From Caballeronia humi (GTDB lineage Bacteria; Pseudomonadota; Gammaproteobacteria; Burkholderiales; Burkholderiaceae): a stretch of DNA of 64,000 nucleotides. Every line of letters starts with the position of its first letter. Within the stretch, counting starts at the first letter, position 1. The DNA lies in NCBI RefSeq assembly GCF_001544475.1, contig NZ_FCNW02000005.1:213082-277081 (forward strand), in the 5' to 3' direction. The notes below the pieces were generated by a model. That model ran no database searches. It was not told the origin of the DNA and saw nothing but the letters and a program-made list of their open reading frames with translations. A program made the position numbers and the translations under genes. Positions 8,202-16,585 of the stretch are shown piece after piece.

Positions 8202-9290
8202 ATGACGCGAAAGATCGGTCCGAACCAAACGCTTGGAGTGGCATGTCTGGGTATTACGCATCCGCACACGTCCGGGCGCGTCAAGGCGATTCAGCGACGC
8301 ACCGACGCGAAGATGCTCGGCGCGTGGGATACGAGTCCGCTGCTCACGCCGTTCGTGGACGCGCTCGGTCTCGAAGCGCGCTCGAAAGAGGACATTCTGG
8401 CTGACGAGAATGTTCACGTCGTGCTCGTTCATTCGAAGAGCGAGAAGATGGCCGACCTGACCATCGAGGCGCTCGAAGCAGGCAAGGCTGTGCTGTGCGA
8501 AAAGCCCGCCGGGCGAAGCTCGACCGATGCGAAGCGCATCGTCGAGGCGGTGGAGCGCACGGGCGGGCTCGTGCAGGTGGGTTACTGCTGGCGCTTCGCG
8601 CCGTCGGTCGATGCGATGCAGGCGGCGCTCAAGAGCGGCCGTCTCGGCAAGGTGGTGCAGGTACGTGCGCACGGCGGCTGTTCGCACGACGAGGCAGGCA
8701 CGGCCCACATGACGCAGCCCGGTGATATCGGCGGTGCGGTGTTTGTCATCGGCTGTCATCTGGTGGACCGCATCCTTTTGCACTTTGGCATGCCGCGCTC
8801 CATCAACGCACGCATCGCGAAGTTCCCGAACTTTCACGGCGACGAGTCGCGTGAAGATGCGGCGGGCGCAGTGCTGAACTACGACGACAAGATCGTCACG
8901 GTCGACTTCATGTCGTGGGACGTGTTGCCGTGGACAGAGAGCTGGGACATCACCGCTTACGGCACGGAAGGCATCATGTCGTCCCGTTCGCTGCCGTCGA
9001 GCTACAAGATTTACGACGCGGGCAAGGGCGAGCATCCCGAAGGCTGGACGGAATGGCAGGAAACGAGCTTCCCGGAGATCTGGGCCACGAAGAAAACCGA
9101 GTACTCGCCGGACATCGCCGAGATCGGTAATCCGGTGTACTTCGACCGCGAATCGAATGCGTTCTTCGATGCGCTTCGCAACGGCACGCCGTCGGTCGTG
9201 CCGGCAACGCAGGCATACAACATCAGCCGCGTGATCGAAGCGATGTTCGCTTCGTCGAAAGAAGCGGGCGCGGAAATTCATATCGATTGA
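8202..9290 (+). CDS. Second Gfo/Idh/MocA oxidoreductase with atypical dinucleotide loop
   Basis: A 362-aa protein of the same superfamily as the previous gene but only distantly similar. It keeps the catalytic EKP motif (VLCEKPAGRSS) and a long C-terminal alpha/beta domain. The first Rossmann loop is VACLGITHPHTSGR instead of GxGxxG, placing a His-Pro-His where the glycine-rich turn normally sits. A further conserved-looking motif is GGAVFVIGCHLVDR. The start at 8202 follows GGAGG at 8188-8192. It probably oxidises or reduces a second position of the same substrate; the two dehydrogenases in tandem suggest a two-step or transient-oxidation scheme. Confidence 0.82.
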   Translation: MTRKIGPNQTLGVACLGITHPHTSGRVKAIQRRTDAKMLGAWDTSPLLTPFVDALGLEARSKEDILADENVHVVLVHSKSEKMADLTIEALEAGKAVLCEKPAGRSSTDAKRIVEAVERTGGLVQVGYCWRFAPSVDAMQAALKSGRLGKVVQVRAHGGCSHDEAGTAHMTQPGDIGGAVFVIGCHLVDRILLHFGMPRSINARIAKFPNFHGDESREDAAGAVLNYDDKIVTVDFMSWDVLPWTESWDITAYGTEGIMSSRSLPSSYKIYDAGKGEHPEGWTEWQETSFPEIWATKKTEYSPDIAEIGNPVYFDRESNAFFDALRNGTPSVVPATQAYNISRVIEAMFASSKEAGAEIHID

Positions 9291-9300
9291 ACGTTCGAAA

Positions 9301-9324
9301 GGCTGGTGCCTTCGGGCGCCAGCC
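9301..9324 (+). other. Intercistronic stem-loop with TTCG loop
   Basis: GGCTGGTGCC (9301-9310), TTCG, GGCGCCAGCC (9315-9324) form a 10-bp stem with one G-T wobble and a very stable UUCG tetraloop. No T-tract follows. It separates the enzyme genes from the ABC transporter genes, so it is better read as an mRNA-processing or stability element than a terminator. The following 40 nt are AT-rich (ATATTTAAATAGGTAAT) and could hold an internal promoter for the binding-protein gene. Confidence 0.6.
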
Positions 9325-9383
9325 GCTGGCACAGACGAATCGAAATGTATATTTAAATAGGTAATCCTAAACAGGAGACAGAC

Positions 9384-10454
9384 ATGAACATCTTGAAGAA
9401 CGTTGCGATCGCCCTTGCCGCTTCGGCCGCGTTCGCCGTAGTATCCGGTTCCGCTTACGCCGAGGACAAGGGCGTGGTCGGTATTTCGCTGCCGGACAAG
9501 ACCGAATCGCGCTGGATCACCGACGGCAAGAGCATGGTCGAGGCATTGAAGGCCAAGGGCTACACAGCCGACCTGCAGTACGCGAACTATGACGTGCCGA
9601 CCCAGGTCAACCAGGTCGAGAACATGCTGGCTAAGGGCGTTAAGGCGCTAATCATCGCGCCGATCGATGGCAAGACTTTTTCCGATGCGCTCGCACTCGC
9701 GCAGAAGCGCCACATCAAGGTCATCTCATACGACCGGCTGATCAGCCAGACGAAGGACGTCGACTACTACGCGACCTTCGACAACTACGGCGTAGGCGTG
9801 CTTCAAGGTCAAAGCATCGTTACCGCGTGGCAGAAGAGCGGAAGCAAGACGCCGTACAACATCGAGATATTCGGTGGATCGTCGGACGACAACAACGCGC
9901 ACATGGTCTACGCAGGCGGCATGTCGGTGCTCAAGCCCTACATCGACAGCGGCAAGTTCATCATCCGCAGCAAGCAGGTGGCGTTCGACAAGGTCGCGAC
10001 GCGCAACTGGGACGGCGCGACCGCTCAGTCCCGCATGGACAACCTGCTGAGCGCCTTCTACGGCAAGGATCACCTCGACGCCGTCTGGACGCCCAACGAT
10101 GCAATCGCGATCGGTGTGATCTCGTCGCTCAAGGGTGTCGGCTACGGTTCGCCGCAGCAGGTGATGGCGGTGGTGACGGGACAGGACGCGGATGTGCAGA
10201 ACATCAAGGCGATCATCCGCGGCGATCAGACGACAACCGTCTTCAAGGACACGCGCAAGCTCGCGAGCGTGACGGCCGACATGGTGGACGACGCGCTCAC
10301 CGGCAAGACCGTTGCCGTCAACGATACGAAGAGCTACAACAACGGCGCCAAGATCGTTCCGACGTACCTCGTCAAACCCATCCTCGTCGACAAAGCGAAC
10401 TATCAGTCGGAACTGGTCACGAGCGGTTACTACACGCAGGCGCAAGTCAAGTAA
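9384..10454 (+). CDS. chvE: ChvE-like sugar-binding protein of an ABC importer
   Basis: A 356-aa periplasmic binding protein with a signal peptide ending SAYAED (about residue 26). It closely resembles the ChvE/XylF group: [64 protein letters not shown] and VVTGQDAD all match remembered ChvE-type motifs. ChvE binds several monosaccharides (glucose, galactose, arabinose, sugar acids) through CUT2 importers. It is followed by its ATPase and permease. A hairpin before and one after this gene suggest that it is made in excess over the membrane parts. The name reflects similarity only; the ligand is unknown. Confidence 0.9.
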   Translation: MNILKNVAIALAASAAFAVVSGSAYAEDKGVVGISLPDKTESRWITDGKSMVEALKAKGYTADLQYANYDVPTQVNQVENMLAKGVKALIIAPIDGKTFSDALALAQKRHIKVISYDRLISQTKDVDYYATFDNYGVGVLQGQSIVTAWQKSGSKTPYNIEIFGGSSDDNNAHMVYAGGMSVLKPYIDSGKFIIRSKQVAFDKVATRNWDGATAQSRMDNLLSAFYGKDHLDAVWTPNDAIAIGVISSLKGVGYGSPQQVMAVVTGQDADVQNIKAIIRGDQTTTVFKDTRKLASVTADMVDDALTGKTVAVNDTKSYNNGAKIVPTYLVKPILVDKANYQSELVTSGYYTQAQVK

Positions 10455-10475
10455 GGCACGTGCAGCATTCGCGTC

Positions 10476-10500
10476 GCGGGGATTCCGACGGAATTCCCGC
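10476..10500 (+). other. Intercistronic hairpin after the binding-protein gene
   Basis: GCGGGGATTCC (10476-10486) and GGAATTCCCGC (10490-10500) form an 11-bp stem with one G-T wobble and a 3-nt loop. CACGTG lies on both sides (around 10458 and 10511) and could extend it. Such hairpins protect the 3' end of binding-protein mRNA in transporter operons; there is no T-tract. Confidence 0.6.
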
Positions 10501-10546
10501 ATCACGCAAGCACGTGTCTAGCGTGACCAACCAGAGGAGTTTAACG

Positions 10547-12085
10547 ATGGATACCATTCTGGAGATGCGCGGCATTCAGAAGAGCTTTGGCGCGGTCAAA
10601 GCCCTGAATAACGTGAACATGAGCGTCCGGAAAGGCGAGATTCACGCCATATGCGGCGAAAACGGCGCGGGCAAGTCCACGCTGATGAAGATCCTGAGCG
10701 GCGTCTATCCGCATGGCTCTTATGGCGGTGACGTGCTGTACGACGGCGAGGAACGCGCCTTCGGCGATATCTCCGACAGCGAAGCGATCGGAATCGTCAT
10801 CATTCACCAGGAACTCGCACTGGTGCCGATGCTTTCGATCACGGAGAACATTTTTCTTGGTAACGAGCAGTCGAAGCATGGCGTGATCGAGTGGCAGGTG
10901 TCGCGTTCGAAAGCGAAGGACTTGCTCGCCAAGGTAGGGCTGACGGACTCGCCGGATACGCCGGTCGGCACGCTCGGCATCGGCAAGCAGCAACTCATCG
11001 AAATTGCCAAGGCATTGTCAAAGGAAGTCCGGCTGCTGATTCTCGACGAGCCTACCGCCAGCCTGAACGAGAAAGACAGCGACACGCTGCTCGATCTGCT
11101 GCTCGAATTGAAGGCTCGCGGTGTGACGTCGATCATCATTTCGCACAAGCTCAACGAGATCTCGCGCGTCGCGGACGGCATCACCGTGATCCGTGACGGC
11201 TCGACGGTCGATGCACTCGACTGCCGGACCGAAACCGTGAGCGAGGACCGCATCATCAAGGCGATGGTCGGCCGCGAGATGTCGGACCGGTACCCGGCGC
11301 GTACGCCGGATATCGGCGAGGTGATCTTCGAGATCAAGGACTGGCGCGTGCAGCACCCGACGCAACGCAACCGCGCCATGATCAAAGGCGTCAACCTCAA
11401 GGCGCGAAAGGGCGAAATCGTAGGTATTGCCGGACTGATGGGTTCGGGACGTACAGAGCTTGCGATGAGCGTCTTCGGCAGAACGTATGGGCAGGACATC
11501 ACCGGTACGGTGCTGATGCACGGAAAGCCAGTGGACGTCTCGTCGGTGCAGAAGGCCATCAAGGCCGGCATCGCCTACGTGACCGAGGACCGCAAGGGCA
11601 ACGGCTTGCTGCTCGACGACAACATCCAGAGAAACATCTCGCTCGCGAACCTGGGCGGCGTGTCGAAGCTCGGTGTCGTCAACGAACACGAGGAGATCAC
11701 CGTCGCGGCGGATTTCCTCAAGAAGCTCCGGATTCGTGCGCACGGTGTCACGCACGTCGTAGGGAATCTGTCGGGCGGCAATCAGCAAAAGGTCGTGATC
11801 AGCAAATGGCTGTTCTCCGATCCCGAAGTGCTCATCCTCGACGAACCCACGCGCGGTATCGACGTGGGCGCGAAATACGAGATCTACAACATCATGAATC
11901 AAGCGGTTGCGGCAGGTAAGTGCGTCGTCATGATCTCCTCGGAAATGCCCGAGTTGCTTGGCATGTGCGACCGCATCTATGTCATGAACGAAGGCCGGTT
12001 TGTCGGCGAATTTACCGCGGAAGAAGTCTCGCAGGAGAAGATCATGCGGGCGATCATGCGAAACGGAGGCATCGAAAATGCGTAA
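10547..12085 (+). CDS. gguA: CUT2 sugar ABC transporter ATPase (GguA/MmsA/XylG-like)
   Basis: A 512-aa duplicated ATPase. The first domain has Walker [10 protein letters not shown] (residues about 36-44), a degenerate signature [14 protein letters not shown] and Walker [11 protein letters not shown]. The second has the usual degenerate Walker A (GLMGSGRTE), signature [10 protein letters not shown] and Walker [12 protein letters not shown]. The ATG at 10547 follows AGAGGAG; longer in-frame readings would run into the binding-protein gene. The overall sequence resembles Agrobacterium GguA, partner of ChvE. It energises sugar uptake with the permease downstream, whose start overlaps this stop by 8 bases. 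Confidence 0.93.
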   Translation: MDTILEMRGIQKSFGAVKALNNVNMSVRKGEIHAICGENGAGKSTLMKILSGVYPHGSYGGDVLYDGEERAFGDISDSEAIGIVIIHQELALVPMLSITENIFLGNEQSKHGVIEWQVSRSKAKDLLAKVGLTDSPDTPVGTLGIGKQQLIEIAKALSKEVRLLILDEPTASLNEKDSDTLLDLLLELKARGVTSIIISHKLNEISRVADGITVIRDGSTVDALDCRTETVSEDRIIKAMVGREMSDRYPARTPDIGEVIFEIKDWRVQHPTQRNRAMIKGVNLKARKGEIVGIAGLMGSGRTELAMSVFGRTYGQDITGTVLMHGKPVDVSSVQKAIKAGIAYVTEDRKGNGLLLDDNIQRNISLANLGGVSKLGVVNEHEEITVAADFLKKLRIRAHGVTHVVGNLSGGNQQKVVISKWLFSDPEVLILDEPTRGIDVGAKYEIYNIMNQAVAAGKCVVMISSEMPELLGMCDRIYVMNEGRFVGEFTAEEVSQEKIMRAIMRNGGIENA

Positions 12086-13286
12086 GGCTCTTTCCCCAAC
12101 GGCTCCCGATGGCGCCGAAATCAAGAACAGCGAATTCCTCAGTCTGCTCAAACGCGGCGCCAGCGAATACGGGTTGCTGTTCTCACTCGTCGTCATCATG
12201 GCGTTCTTCCAGGTATCGACGAGTGGCGTCCTGATGCAGCCGCTCAACCTCACGAATCTGGTGCTGCAAAACAGCTACATCGTCATCATGGCGCTTGGCA
12301 TGCTGATGGTGATCGTTGCAGGTCACATCGACCTGTCCGTCGGATCGACGGCCGGTCTGGTCGGTGCGCTGGCAGCGGTCCTGATGGTGCAATACGAAGT
12401 CAACTACGTCTGGGCGACCTTTATCTGTCTCGCGGCCGGTGCGTTGATCGGTGCAATCCAGGGCTACTGGATCGCGTTCTGGCGGATGCCTTCGTTCATC
12501 GTCACGCTGGCGGGGATGCTGGTCTTTCGCGGCCTGACGAACCTCGTGCTCGAAGGGCAATCCATCGGACCGTTCCCGGCTGCGTTCGGTACCGTCAGTT
12601 CGGGCTTCATTCCCGATGTATTCCACGGTTCCGGCCTTCACCTCACGTCGATTCTTCTCGGCATCTTCGTGGGTGTCCTGTTCTTCGTGATCGAACTCCG
12701 CAATCGTGCGGGCGCCGCCCGATACGGCATGGAGAGTCAGGCGTTCTCGATGTTTGTTGCGAAGAACATTGTCCTGACCGGTTTGATTGTTTTCTTCTGC
12801 TACCTGCTCGCGTCGTATCGCGGCCTGCCGACGGTCCTCGTGATCATGGGCGTGCTGATCGGCGTGTACACGTTCGTAATGAACCGCACCACGATCGGCC
12901 GACGGGTGTATGCGGTCGGCGGCAACGCCAAGGCGGCTCGCCTGTCGGGGGTCAGCGTGCCGGCCGTCAGCTTCCTCACTTTCGTGAACATGGGCGTTCT
13001 GGCCGCCCTGGCAGGCCTCATCTTCGCGGCACGGCTGAATAGCGGCACGCCGAAGGCCGGCACCGGCTTCGAACTCGATGTGATCGCGGCGTGCTTCATC
13101 GGCGGTGCGTCGGCATCGGGTGGCGTGGGGAAGGTGGTCGGAGCGGTGGTGGGGGCATTCATTATGGGCGTCATGAATAACGGCATGTCGATCATGGGCA
13201 TCGGCGTCGATTACCAGCAGGTGATCAAGGGTGTCGTGCTGCTCGCAGCCGTCTTCGTCGACGTCTATAACAAGAACAAGGCTTGA
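12078..13286 (+). CDS. gguB: CUT2 sugar ABC transporter permease (GguB/XylH-like)
   Basis: A 402-aa inner-membrane permease with about ten hydrophobic segments, including the CUT2 signature regions [18 protein letters not shown] and [17 protein letters not shown]. Its long N-terminus and length above 400 fit XylH/GguB rather than the shorter RbsC. The ATG at 12078 follows GGAGG and overlaps the ATPase stop, implying translational coupling. It forms the transport channel for the ChvE-like binding protein. Confidence 0.92.
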   Translation: MRKALSPTAPDGAEIKNSEFLSLLKRGASEYGLLFSLVVIMAFFQVSTSGVLMQPLNLTNLVLQNSYIVIMALGMLMVIVAGHIDLSVGSTAGLVGALAAVLMVQYEVNYVWATFICLAAGALIGAIQGYWIAFWRMPSFIVTLAGMLVFRGLTNLVLEGQSIGPFPAAFGTVSSGFIPDVFHGSGLHLTSILLGIFVGVLFFVIELRNRAGAARYGMESQAFSMFVAKNIVLTGLIVFFCYLLASYRGLPTVLVIMGVLIGVYTFVMNRTTIGRRVYAVGGNAKAARLSGVSVPAVSFLTFVNMGVLAALAGLIFAARLNSGTPKAGTGFELDVIAACFIGGASASGGVGKVVGAVVGAFIMGVMNNGMSIMGIGVDYQQVIKGVVLLAAVFVDVYNKNKA

Positions 13287-13305
13287 CGTCCTTTCTCAGG
13301 GCAGA

Positions 13306-13334
13306 CCAGATGCGGAACACGGCAGCGCATCTGG
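13306..13334 (+). other. Hairpin between permease and Dabb genes
   Basis: CCAGATGCG (13306-13314) pairs with CGCATCTGG (13326-13334) across an 11-nt loop. A T-tract is absent, so read-through into the last two genes of the operon is likely. Confidence 0.5.
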
Positions 13335-13365
13335 CTCGTTCATCAGCTACACCAACGGAAACAAT

Positions 13366-13662
13366 ATGATCAAGCACATCGTGATGTGGGACGTCCGTGG
13401 CGAGACACCCGAGCAAAAGAAGCAAACCGCTCAACTCGTGAAGACCACGTTCGAGGGCCTTAGCGGCAAGATTCCGGGACTGAGCAAACTCGAGGTCGGG
13501 ATGGATGTGAGCGGTGTGGACTACGCTTGCGATGTCGTCCTGTACACAGAGTTCGAAGATCCGGAGTCGCTTGAGGCCTACGCGTCGCATCCCGAACACC
13601 TGCGCGCGAAGCAGGTTCTGGGGGACTGCCGCATCGCTCGTCACCAGGTCGATTACATCTAG
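13366..13662 (+). CDS. Dabb (stress-responsive A/B barrel) domain protein
   Basis: A 98-aa protein with the standard Dabb start MIKHIVMWDV and the motif YACDVVLYTEFEDPESLEAYASHPEHL, covering the entire length. The family forms dimeric alpha+beta barrels. Some members are enzymes (for example olivetolic acid cyclase), while most are unassigned. It sits between the importer genes and maleylacetate reductase, and a second Dabb gene is found in the separate regulon at 48733, so a catalytic role on a keto or polyketone intermediate is worth considering. Confidence 0.88.
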   Translation: MIKHIVMWDVRGETPEQKKQTAQLVKTTFEGLSGKIPGLSKLEVGMDVSGVDYACDVVLYTEFEDPESLEAYASHPEHLRAKQVLGDCRIARHQVDYI

Positions 13663-13700
13663 GCTTGATGTTCATTCGACGGCACAGGAAGTCAAATCTC

Positions 13701-14762
13701 ATGTACGAGTTCACCTATACCACGCAGGCGTCGAGAGTCGTATTCGGTGCCGGCAGCATGAAACTGATTCAGCAGGAAGTCGAGGCGCTCGGCGCGAAGA
13801 GGGCGCTGGTTCTCTGCACGCCGGAACAGCAAGCGCAGGCCGAAGCGGTGTCGGCGCTTCTCGGACCGTCCAGTGCCGGCGTCTTCGACGGCGCCCAGAT
13901 GCATGTGCCGATCGAGAACGCCCGACGTGCACGCGAGCACGCGAAAGCAGTCGATGCAGACTGCGCGGTGGCGATCGGAGGCGGCTCGACGATCGGTCTC
14001 GGCAAGGCGATTGCGCTCGAATCATCCTTGCCGATCATCGCGATTCCGACGACGTATGCCGGCTCGGAAATGACGCCAATCTATGGCATCACCGAAGGTG
14101 GTTTGAAGAAAACGGGACGCGACAACAAGGTCATACCGAAGACCGTCCTTTACGATCCGGAGTTATCGATCGGACTGCCGGTTCATCTCTCACTCGTGAG
14201 CGGCCTGAATGCGATCGCACATGCCGCCGAAGGTCTGTATGCGAGAGACGGCAATCCTGTGATGTCGCTGATGGCGGAAGAGGGCATTCGTGCGCTTGCC
14301 AACGGGCTTCGCGGTGTCAAGAAGAACGGCAAGGACAAAGCGGCGCGCAGCGATTGTCTCTATGGCGCGTGGCTTTGCGGGATGGTTCTCGGCAACGTCG
14401 GCATGGCGCTTCATCACAAGCTTTGCCATACGCTTGGCGGCACGTTCAACCTGCCGCACGCCGAGACGCATGCAATCGTTCTGCCTCATGCGCTCGCCTA
14501 CAACAGCCTCGTCGCGGACGACGCGATGGCGCGAATCGCGAGGGCGCTGAACGTGGAATCCGCGGCCGACGGCCTGTATGAGCTCAACAAGGAACTCGGC
14601 GTGCCACTCGGCCTTCGCGAACTCGGTTTGGGCGAGGCCGATCTCGACCGCGCTTGCGACGTGGCAATGTCCAATCCCTATTGGAACCCGCGACCGGTAG
14701 AAGCACAACCGCTCAGGGCATTGCTTCAGCGTGCCTGGGAAGGCGATCGGCCGCTCGCGTAG
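13701..14762 (+). CDS. Maleylacetate reductase (iron-containing alcohol dehydrogenase fold)
   Basis: A 353-aa protein with the maleylacetate-reductase hallmarks: VVFGAGSMKLIQQEVEALG at the N-terminus, a GGGSTIGLGKAIA nucleotide-binding loop (about residues 93-105), PTTYAGSEMTPIYGIT, and MALHHKLCHTLGGTFNLPHAETHA with several His residues in the former metal region. It reduces maleylacetate to 3-oxoadipate with NAD(P)H, the step after hydroxyquinol ring cleavage. The ATG at 13701 follows AGGAA. It is the last gene of the operon, followed at once by a strong hairpin terminator. Confidence 0.92.
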   Translation: MYEFTYTTQASRVVFGAGSMKLIQQEVEALGAKRALVLCTPEQQAQAEAVSALLGPSSAGVFDGAQMHVPIENARRAREHAKAVDADCAVAIGGGSTIGLGKAIALESSLPIIAIPTTYAGSEMTPIYGITEGGLKKTGRDNKVIPKTVLYDPELSIGLPVHLSLVSGLNAIAHAAEGLYARDGNPVMSLMAEEGIRALANGLRGVKKNGKDKAARSDCLYGAWLCGMVLGNVGMALHHKLCHTLGGTFNLPHAETHAIVLPHALAYNSLVADDAMARIARALNVESAADGLYELNKELGVPLGLRELGLGEADLDRACDVAMSNPYWNPRPVEAQPLRALLQRAWEGDRPLA

Positions 14763-14768
14763 TCTCAA

Positions 14769-14795
14769 CGCCCGCTCTTATCGAAAGAGCGGGCG
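14769..14795 (+). terminator. Rho-independent terminator of the dioxygenase operon
   Basis: CGCCCGCTCTT (14769-14779) pairs perfectly with AAGAGCGGGCG (14785-14795) around a 5-nt loop and is followed by CTTCTTC. It lies 7 nt after the maleylacetate reductase stop and just before the convergent gene ending at 14801, so it may act on both. Confidence 0.8.
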
Positions 14796-14800
14796 CTTCT

Positions 14801-15292
14801 TCAAGCAGAAACGTTCGTGCAGGATTCACGCGGCGACAAAGCGCTCGCAGGCGCCGCTTCGCCGCCATGCTGATCCATCAGCAAGTCGATCAAGGCCGTT
14901 CCTCTGCGTCCCGTAGTGACGTAACTTTCTCCGTCCGCAAGACCCGCTTCGCGTCCGACAGAAAACTCGGTAGCGGAATCAATATGAGCGACGATTCGAT
15001 CCATATCGTGCGCTTCGATAAGCGGAAAGACGCAACTCGCCGCGAAACGCATAGCGGCGCTCGAAACACCGGATTCTTCGACCCGCCACGCGGCGCAAAT
15101 CATGAGGCTGAATCCGTGCATATAACCGATCAGTTTGATCGGAAAGCTCGCGGGAAGCGTGCGATGATCGAACTTCGAAAACCCGGTGGTGTCATCGGTC
15201 AGCGTCGCTACGATCGCGGCTACCTTGCGCGCCGTGAGCACTTCCTGCGATTCGCCCGACGCCGCGTTGACCTGCATTAAACGCTCGAACAT
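14801..15292 (-). CDS. Hypothetical cytoplasmic protein
   Basis: A 163-aa protein of no family I recognise. The ATG at 15292 follows AGGAGA; the longer in-frame reading lacks an RBS. It begins MFERLMQVNAASGESQEVL, has a mildly hydrophobic centre (FPIKLIGYMHGFSLMICAAW) and an Ala/Ser-rich tail. There is no signal peptide or clear membrane segment. Codon use and RBS support a real gene. It is convergent with the catabolic operon and separated from it by the shared hairpin. Confidence 0.6.
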   Translation of the reverse strand: MFERLMQVNAASGESQEVLTARKVAAIVATLTDDTTGFSKFDHRTLPASFPIKLIGYMHGFSLMICAAWRVEESGVSSAAMRFAASCVFPLIEAHDMDRIVAHIDSATEFSVGREAGLADGESYVTTGRRGTALIDLLMDQHGGEAAPASALSPRESCTNVSA

Positions 15293-15674
15293 TGACTTCG
15301 ATCTCCTGTAAGCGATGAGTTTCGCCGATGTGTCGTTTAAACAAGACTCCGAAGTGTTATGGGCACCCAATATCCTTCCGGAAGCGGTTCACATTGTTAC
15401 CCACATTTCTTCAGATTGCAAAATACTGTTGCGTTGCCGCACTAACGCGAAAGGGGCAGAACGAGCCCGTGTTTTTAAGGCAAATTGGCGACGGCCGGCA
15501 ATTGCGGTTAACCTCGAGCGCCGCGACAAATCTCCCTGCCAGTCGACGCGAAATAGGCCTGTTTTCCACCGGTGTTTGACGGATTGACCGGCCTCTTCGC
15601 GTCGATAATGGAGGAAAGGGTGCCTGGCGATCGTCGACCGGGCCCGGCCTTCCAACAAACCTGACGGTAAACCA
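15293..15674. other. Intergenic region without a credible gene
   Basis: 382 bases between two divergent genes (hypothetical protein leftward, double-receiver protein rightward). It is less GC-rich than its surroundings around 15310-15440, with TTTAAAC near 15337. It should hold both promoters, but I cannot place -35/-10 pairs confidently. Small open frames in it lack ribosome-binding sites and protein-like composition. Confidence 0.5.
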
Positions 15675-16523
15675 ATGAACGAACCGGTCGCATCCCGCCT
15701 TCTGCCGCAAAAAGCGCGCATCCTGATCGTCGACGACGACGTCACGACCATCCGCCTCATCGGTCAATTGCTCGTCGATTTCCCCGATCAACGCTTCGCG
15801 ACCACCGGCGAAGGCGCGCTGGCGCTCGCGCGCGAGTGCAAGCCTGACGTAATCCTGCTCGACGCGAATCTTCCCAGCATGACCGGCTTCGACGTATGCG
15901 AGTTGTTGAAGAACGACCCCGAACTCGAGGACGTTCCCGTGATTTTCGTAACGAGCCACGATGCGCCCGCGCTGGAACTCGACGCGCTCAGAATGGGAGC
16001 CGCCGACTACCTGACCAAGCCGCTCGTCGCCTCGCAATTGCAGGCCCGTGTGCATGCGCAACTGCGCAAGCGCCAGCGCGCCCAGGGAGCAAAAGCGACG
16101 GACGCCGCATTGCCGGCGAATGTTTTGGCGCTCGTCGCCGGTGACGCCGCCGAGCGGGAACTGCTGCAAGCGCTGACCGACCTCGGCGAGCTGCAGTTCG
16201 CGCGCGAAGGTGAAGCCGCGCTGACGCTCGCTGCCAGCCATCGTTTCGACCTGATCCTGTTCGACGTCGGCACGCATGGCACGGACGTGCTGAAAGCCCT
16301 GTCGCGTGCTCAGCGCGACGTTCCGGTGATCGTTCTCGGCCAAGCGTTCGATGCCGAGATCGAGCGCCGCGCCTTCGACCTCGGTGCATCCGATGTCATC
16401 TTCCGACCGTTCGACACGGTGGTATTCCGTGAGCGCGTCAAGAACGCACTCGCGATACAAGGCAAGACCGAAGAAGAGGCAGCGACGCTCTTCGTAAGCG
16501 CTGCGCAATCCGATCGCTCTTAA
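15675..16523 (+). CDS. Response regulator with one intact and one degenerate receiver domain
   Basis: A 282-aa protein without an output domain. Receiver 1 (about residues 15-130) is intact: acidic pair in ILIVDDDVTT, phospho-acceptor Asp in VILLDANLPSMTG, Thr/Ser in VIFVTSHD and Lys in YLTKPL. Receiver 2 (about 148-265) keeps a central Asp (LILFDVGTHG) but starts VLALVAGDAAE, lacking the acidic pair, and ends FRPF without the usual KP lysine, so it is probably non-phosphorylatable. It is likely an adaptor for the nearby hybrid kinase/diguanylate cyclase pair, with which it is convergent. Confidence 0.88.
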   Translation: MNEPVASRLLPQKARILIVDDDVTTIRLIGQLLVDFPDQRFATTGEGALALARECKPDVILLDANLPSMTGFDVCELLKNDPELEDVPVIFVTSHDAPALELDALRMGAADYLTKPLVASQLQARVHAQLRKRQRAQGAKATDAALPANVLALVAGDAAERELLQALTDLGELQFAREGEAALTLAASHRFDLILFDVGTHGTDVLKALSRAQRDVPVIVLGQAFDAEIERRAFDLGASDVIFRPFDTVVFRERVKNALAIQGKTEEEAATLFVSAAQSDRS

Positions 16524-16549
16524 CACCTGATCCGATCTGAGACTCAATC

Positions 16550-16577
16550 AAGCGAGGCAATGAAAGTTGCCTCGCTT
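16550..16577 (+). terminator. Rho-independent terminator between convergent signalling genes
   Basis: AAGCGAGGCAA (16550-16560) and TTGCCTCGCTT (16567-16577) form a perfect 11-bp stem with a 6-nt loop, followed by TTC. The A-rich 5' side makes it plausible on the minus strand too. It lies between the stop codons at 16523 and 16586. Confidence 0.8.
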
Positions 16578-16585
16578 TTCAGCGT

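Noticed and set aside
10440..10460. Additional CAAGTAA operator at the end of the ChvE-like gene
   Set aside because: Only seven bases match, and they include the natural Lys-stop codons of the gene; the rest of the motif is absent.
15315..15587. Forward small frames in the 15.3-15.6 kb gap
   Set aside because: No ribosome-binding site, overlapping in two frames, and no protein-like pattern.
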